Of a stretch of DNA of 64,000 bases, positions 60,235-64,000 are shown one piece after another. How positions within the stretch are numbered: position 1 is the first letter of the stretch; each line of letters starts with the position of its first letter. Below the pieces are notes generated by a model that was given only the letters and a program-made list of their open reading frames with translations, was not told the DNA's origin and searched no databases. The DNA is from Geomonas edaphica (GTDB lineage Bacteria; Desulfobacterota; Desulfuromonadia; Geobacterales; Geobacteraceae): positions 770,546 to 834,545 of the forward strand of contig NZ_SSYB01000004.1 of the NCBI RefSeq assembly GCF_004917075.1. The letters run 5' to 3'. The position numbers were made by a program, and so were the translations under genes.

Positions 60235-60537
60235 ATGGTATTCGCAGCGAAAGTTTCCGAGATTCCGGAGTTCGGCAAGAAACTGGTTGAAGTGGGCGGG
60301 GAGAAGGTCCTCCTGGTGAAGACCAAGGGGAAGGTCTACGCATGCGAGCACGAGTGTCCGCATCAGGGGGCGCCGCTGCAGGGGGCGCTGGTCAAGGAAG
60401 TCGGGAAGCTCTCGTGCCAGCGTCACGGCTACCGCTTCGACCTGGAGACCGGCATCTGCCCTGAGCATCCGGAGTGCCCTCTCACGGTCTACCCTGTAGA
60501 GATTCGCGGTGACGAGGTATTTGTAGACCTCGGGTAG
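60235..60537 (+). CDS. Rieske [2Fe-2S] ferredoxin-like protein
   Basis: The 100-residue protein has the Rieske cluster ligands C41-x-H43 (CPHQGAPL) and C61-x-x-H64 (CQRHGYRFD). It resembles the small subunit of nitrite reductase or dioxygenase ferredoxins. A second pair of cysteines (CPEHPEC) lies near the end. GGAGG precedes the ATG. No partner enzyme is adjacent, so the electron acceptor is unknown. Confidence 0.92.
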   Translation: MVFAAKVSEIPEFGKKLVEVGGEKVLLVKTKGKVYACEHECPHQGAPLQGALVKEVGKLSCQRHGYRFDLETGICPEHPECPLTVYPVEIRGDEVFVDLG

Positions 60538-60582
60538 TCTGTGTGTCTCTCACAGAAAAACTGCACGTGTCACAAAAAAACC

Positions 60583-60611
60583 TTGACTCAAAATACTTTT
60601 CAAGATAAGTT
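60583..60611 (+). promoter_or_regulatory. Promoter of rplU
   Basis: TTGACT (60583-60588), 17 bases, TAAGTT (60606-60611), about 42 bases before the rplU start. Confidence 0.65.
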
Positions 60612-60653
60612 TGACCGCTCAATTGTAAATCTAGTGTAAAGGTGGTGAAGTTC

Positions 60654-60962
60654 ATGTACGCAGTAGTCAAAACCGGAGGGAAGCAATATAAAGTTTCCGA
60701 AGGCGACTTTCTGAAAGTCGAAAAACTGGAGGGCGCGGTAGGCGATACCGTTGAGTTCTCCGAAATCCTGATGGTTGGCGGCGATAAGGTTGTTATCGGA
60801 ACACCTTTAGTGCCCAGCGCCTCTGTAGTCGGCAAAATTGTCGAGCAGGGCAAAGACAAGAAGATTCTGGTCTTCAAATCCAAGCGCCGGAAAAACTCCA
60901 GGAAACTTAACGGGCACCGTCAACTCAGGACTATCCTCAAGATTGAGAAGATCAACGCCTAG
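60654..60962 (+). CDS. rplU: 50S ribosomal protein L21
   Basis: The 102-residue protein starts at MYAVVKTGGKQYKVSEGD after AGGTGG. The L21 signature KRRKNSRKLNGHRQ is present near the C-terminus. L21 binds 23S rRNA. First gene of the rplU-rpmA-obg unit. Confidence 0.98.
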   Translation: MYAVVKTGGKQYKVSEGDFLKVEKLEGAVGDTVEFSEILMVGGDKVVIGTPLVPSASVVGKIVEQGKDKKILVFKSKRRKNSRKLNGHRQLRTILKIEKINA

Positions 60963-61034
60963 GTAATATCTTAAACGGCGGTGCGGCAGCCGCGATTTTA
61001 GAATCAGGGCCGCTACCGGCAGAAGGAGCAGAAA

Positions 61035-61292
61035 ATGGCACACAAGAAAGGCGTCGGTAGTTCCAGGAACGGTCGCGACTCCGACGGCCAAAGACTTGGT
61101 TGCAAGAAGTTCGGCGGCGAAGCGGTGAAAGCCGGCAACATCATCTACCGTCAGCACGGCACCAAGATCCACCCGGGCAACAACGTTGGCCTCGGCAAGG
61201 ATTACACGCTGTTCGCCCTTATCGAGGGCGTGGTGAAGTTCGAGCGTATGGGCAAAGACCGCAAGAAGGTCTCCGTCTACCCGGCCAACTAG
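61035..61292 (+). CDS. rpmA: 50S ribosomal protein L27
   Basis: The 85-residue protein has the L27 N-terminus [22 protein letters not shown] and [19 protein letters not shown]. Its N-terminus reaches the peptidyl-transferase centre. There is no N-terminal extension that would need cleavage. AGAAGGAG precedes the ATG. Confidence 0.98.
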   Translation: MAHKKGVGSSRNGRDSDGQRLGCKKFGGEAVKAGNIIYRQHGTKIHPGNNVGLGKDYTLFALIEGVVKFERMGKDRKKVSVYPAN

Positions 61293-62387
<1,095 letters not shown>

Positions 62388-62411
62388 CGGGTGGCACATA
62401 GTGGAGTGTTG

Positions 62412-62448
62412 AAGGGGGAGGGGCGCAAGCTTCTCCCCCTTTTTCTTT
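62412..62448 (+). terminator. Terminator after obg
   Basis: AAGGGGGAG pairs with CTCCCCCTT and is followed by TTTTCTTT. It closes rplU-rpmA-obg. Confidence 0.88.
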
Positions 62449-62597
62449 GTGAGGCGCAGGCGCGGAAGGGGGGCTACGTGCGGCAATTGTGAAAAGACAT
62501 GATAGACTACGATATTTGTGATTTCTAATACATTATAAGCGGTCGGACTGTGACAGGTGCTGAGCGGGGGCCGGACAGAACTCTTCAGGAGGTCGGC

Positions 62598-63533
62598 ATG
62601 TACAGGATGATCCAGCTGGAATCCTTGGTACCCGAAACTCTGCCGGGCGTATCGCTGTTTATAAAGCACGGCGAAAACCACGTGCTCTACAAGAATCCGG
62701 ATCTCTCCTTTACACAGTGGGATAAGGAGCGGTTGCTGGATAACAACGTGACGCACCTCTACGTGAAATCGGCGGAGATGTCTATCTTCAACCAGTACGT
62801 CGAAGCCAACCTCGCAGCAGCCCTGAACGACGAGAATCTGGAGCCGGAGGTTAAGCAGGCGATGCTGTATCAGGCATCGGTAAACTACGTACAAGAGATT
62901 TTCGATAGTCCGGCCATAGCGATTAAACAGAACGTCGAGCGGTGCCGGAACCTCATCCAACACATACTTGACGACGTGATGAAGTCGGACGGTGTCATGC
63001 CGGCACTCAGCAGTTTGGTCGACCACAACACCTACACCTACGTTCACTCAGTACAGGTGGCGACCTACTCGATAGCACTGCATGTGAGGATGTTCGATCT
63101 GAGCAGCGACGAACTCATGGACGTCGGGATGGGGTCGCTCTTCCACGACTACGGAAAGGTCTACGTCCCGAAGGAGTTGCTGGACAAACCGGGAAGACTC
63201 ACCGCTACCGAATTCCAAGAGGTAAAGAAGCACCCGGTCTACGGTTTCAGCACCTTGAAGGATCTTGATATCTTCACCCCAGTGGCCCTGGGGATCGTCA
63301 AGCATCACCACGAAAAGGAGAACGGCAGCGGTTATCCAGACGGGCTTTCCAGCTACGACATCGCCCGCAGCTCCAAGATCACGGCCATCGCCGATGTCTT
63401 CAGCGCCCTTACAACGACGAGGTCCTATCGCCAGGCCCTTTCCAAGGAGAGCGCCCTTGAGATCATGTATGGCGAGATGGACGGTTCCTTTGACATGCAG
63501 TACCTGAACTCCTTCCGGGACAGTCTCAACTGA
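62598..63533 (+). CDS. HD-GYP domain protein (c-di-GMP phosphodiesterase type)
   Basis: The 311-residue protein starts at MYRMIQLESLVPETLPG after AGGAGG. An N-terminal unknown part (about 1-130) is followed by the HD-GYP domain: H150 in TYVHS, HD at 183-184 (LFHDYGKVYVP), the HHHEKENGSGYPDGL block at 236-250 and TTRSYRQAL. These residues are complete, so hydrolysis of c-di-GMP is likely. The N-terminal part resembles the DUF3391-like front of many HD-GYP proteins. Closed by a terminator. Confidence 0.93.
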   Translation: MYRMIQLESLVPETLPGVSLFIKHGENHVLYKNPDLSFTQWDKERLLDNNVTHLYVKSAEMSIFNQYVEANLAAALNDENLEPEVKQAMLYQASVNYVQEIFDSPAIAIKQNVERCRNLIQHILDDVMKSDGVMPALSSLVDHNTYTYVHSVQVATYSIALHVRMFDLSSDELMDVGMGSLFHDYGKVYVPKELLDKPGRLTATEFQEVKKHPVYGFSTLKDLDIFTPVALGIVKHHHEKENGSGYPDGLSSYDIARSSKITAIADVFSALTTTRSYRQALSKESALEIMYGEMDGSFDMQYLNSFRDSLN

Positions 63534-63556
63534 AAGTGCCCTCCCATGTTGAACAA

Positions 63557-63600
63557 AAAAGCCCCGCCGGTTTAAGGACCAGCGGGGCTTTCTTTTATTT
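63557..63600. terminator. Terminator after the HD-GYP gene
   Basis: AAAAGCCCCGC pairs with GCGGGGCTTT around a 14-base loop, followed by CTTTTATTTT. Confidence 0.9.
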
Positions 63601-63639
63601 TGGATTCAGGGGCTGACTTCTGAGGAAGGCGCGTTGCGT

Positions 63640-63735
63640 TCCCGCCCCCGGAGGGGGAGGGACAGGGAGGGGGAGCGCAGCAGCTTTATCAGCCTTCCCC
63701 CCCTCCCAGCCTCCCCCCTCCGGGGGGAGGGGCGT
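63640..63735. repeat. Inverted pair of G- and C-rich repeats with G-quadruplex potential
   Basis: A GGAGGGGGAGGGACAGGGAG block is followed, after about 30 bases, by a C-rich complement and a GGGGGGAGGGG arm. The G-rich strand has four G-runs separated by one to three bases. It lies between the HD-GYP terminator and the nuoN end. Confidence 0.65.
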
Positions 63736-63786
63736 TTTCGATGATGGGGCGATGCCGCAGGCGGTGGAGGGGACTGATTCGCCGGT

Positions 63787-64000
63787 CTAGCGCAAGGCCG
63801 TTTCCACCATTTCCAAGAGCGGGCCGGGATAGACACCGATGATGAGGATGCAGGCCGATGCTGCGCAAAGGGCGAGCCCTTCTGCGAAACCGACCGGTTT
63901 GGGAGCGGGGGCCTCGGAGCGGTGCATGTAGAGCTGCGCAACCACCCTGAGATAAAAGTAGGCGGAAGCCGCAGCGCTCAGGATGCCGACGATGGCGAGT
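63787..64000 (-). CDS. nuoN: NADH-quinone oxidoreductase subunit N, C-terminal end
   Basis: The frame enters from the right edge and ends with TAG at 63787. The visible 71 residues ([21 protein letters not shown], then [18 protein letters not shown]) fit the last two membrane segments of NuoN/ND2 of complex I, including the YFYLRVV motif. The rest of the nuo operon must lie upstream, outside the window. Confidence 0.88.
   Translation of the reverse strand, partial: LAIVGILSAAASAYFYLRVVAQLYMHRSEAPAPKPVGFAEGLALCAASACILIIGVYPGPLLEMVETALR

Overview
The window looks like the chromosome of a Geobacter-type bacterium (Desulfuromonadales/Geobacterales, probably close to the Geomonas or Citrifermentans group). 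This is inferred from gene content and style: high GC, multihaem-type c cytochromes, a haem-c sensor, MglAB, parAB beside an ATP synthase operon with two b-type subunits and no a or c genes, a UGA-containing AhpD-like gene, and many short GC-rich intergenic palindromes. No ribosomal RNA genes, integrases, transposases or CRISPR arrays are visible.

Layout. 1-3.5 kb: end of a CHASE8/HAMP sensor, a bacteriohemerythrin, a secreted Fn3 protein with two copies of an unrecognised domain, and a flavodoxin-like reductase. 3.5-6.8 kb: the only clearly accessory stretch. It is poorer in GC and holds a 21-bp degenerate repeat array, an orphan gene, two decayed genes (a RelE-like toxin and a lipoprotein) and an orphan lipoprotein, and it ends at the 3' end of a tRNA-Ala gene. 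6.9-20.3 kb: a GAF histidine kinase, a DksA-like protein, radA, a HEAT protein, fabH with a striking hairpin leader, a methyltransferase/MATE pair, a selenocysteine AhpD-like protein, a second kinase, ssb and a plsC cluster. 20.3-37 kb: rnj, ftsK, an ACT-domain regulator, def, cytochrome c assembly genes, a cyclophilin, a phosphohexomutase, mglBA, uvrC, an RRM protein, a haem-c PAS sensor, a small triheme cytochrome and parAB. 37.5-43.5 kb: atpF'-atpF-atpHAGDC. 43.6-47.5 kb: a second MATE transporter, a membrane-anchored retropepsin-like protein and an EamA transporter. 47.5-54.5 kb: a chemotaxis operon cheW-cheA-cheR-HDOD-cheB on the minus strand, divergent from a sigma-54 response regulator and a lytic transglycosylase. 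55-64 kb: a ferritin-like protein, tatD, a PilZ protein, prfC, an EamA transporter, a Rieske protein, rplU-rpmA-obg, an HD-GYP protein and the 3' end of nuoN.

How the genes fit together. Most of the window is housekeeping: DNA repair, segregation, translation, energy conservation, lipid and cytochrome c maturation. Between these lies dense signalling: two soluble histidine kinases, a haem sensor, a Che array, PilZ and HD-GYP proteins of cyclic-di-GMP signalling, and MglAB polarity proteins. The two most promising items are (i) the fabH leader, where a 14-bp stem covers the whole Shine-Dalgarno sequence and an overlapping alternative stem could free it, and (ii) the AhpD-like gene, where an in-frame UGA replaces the second cysteine of the CxxC centre and is followed by a SECIS-like hairpin. 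All functional calls rest on reading motifs by eye; no database search was run.
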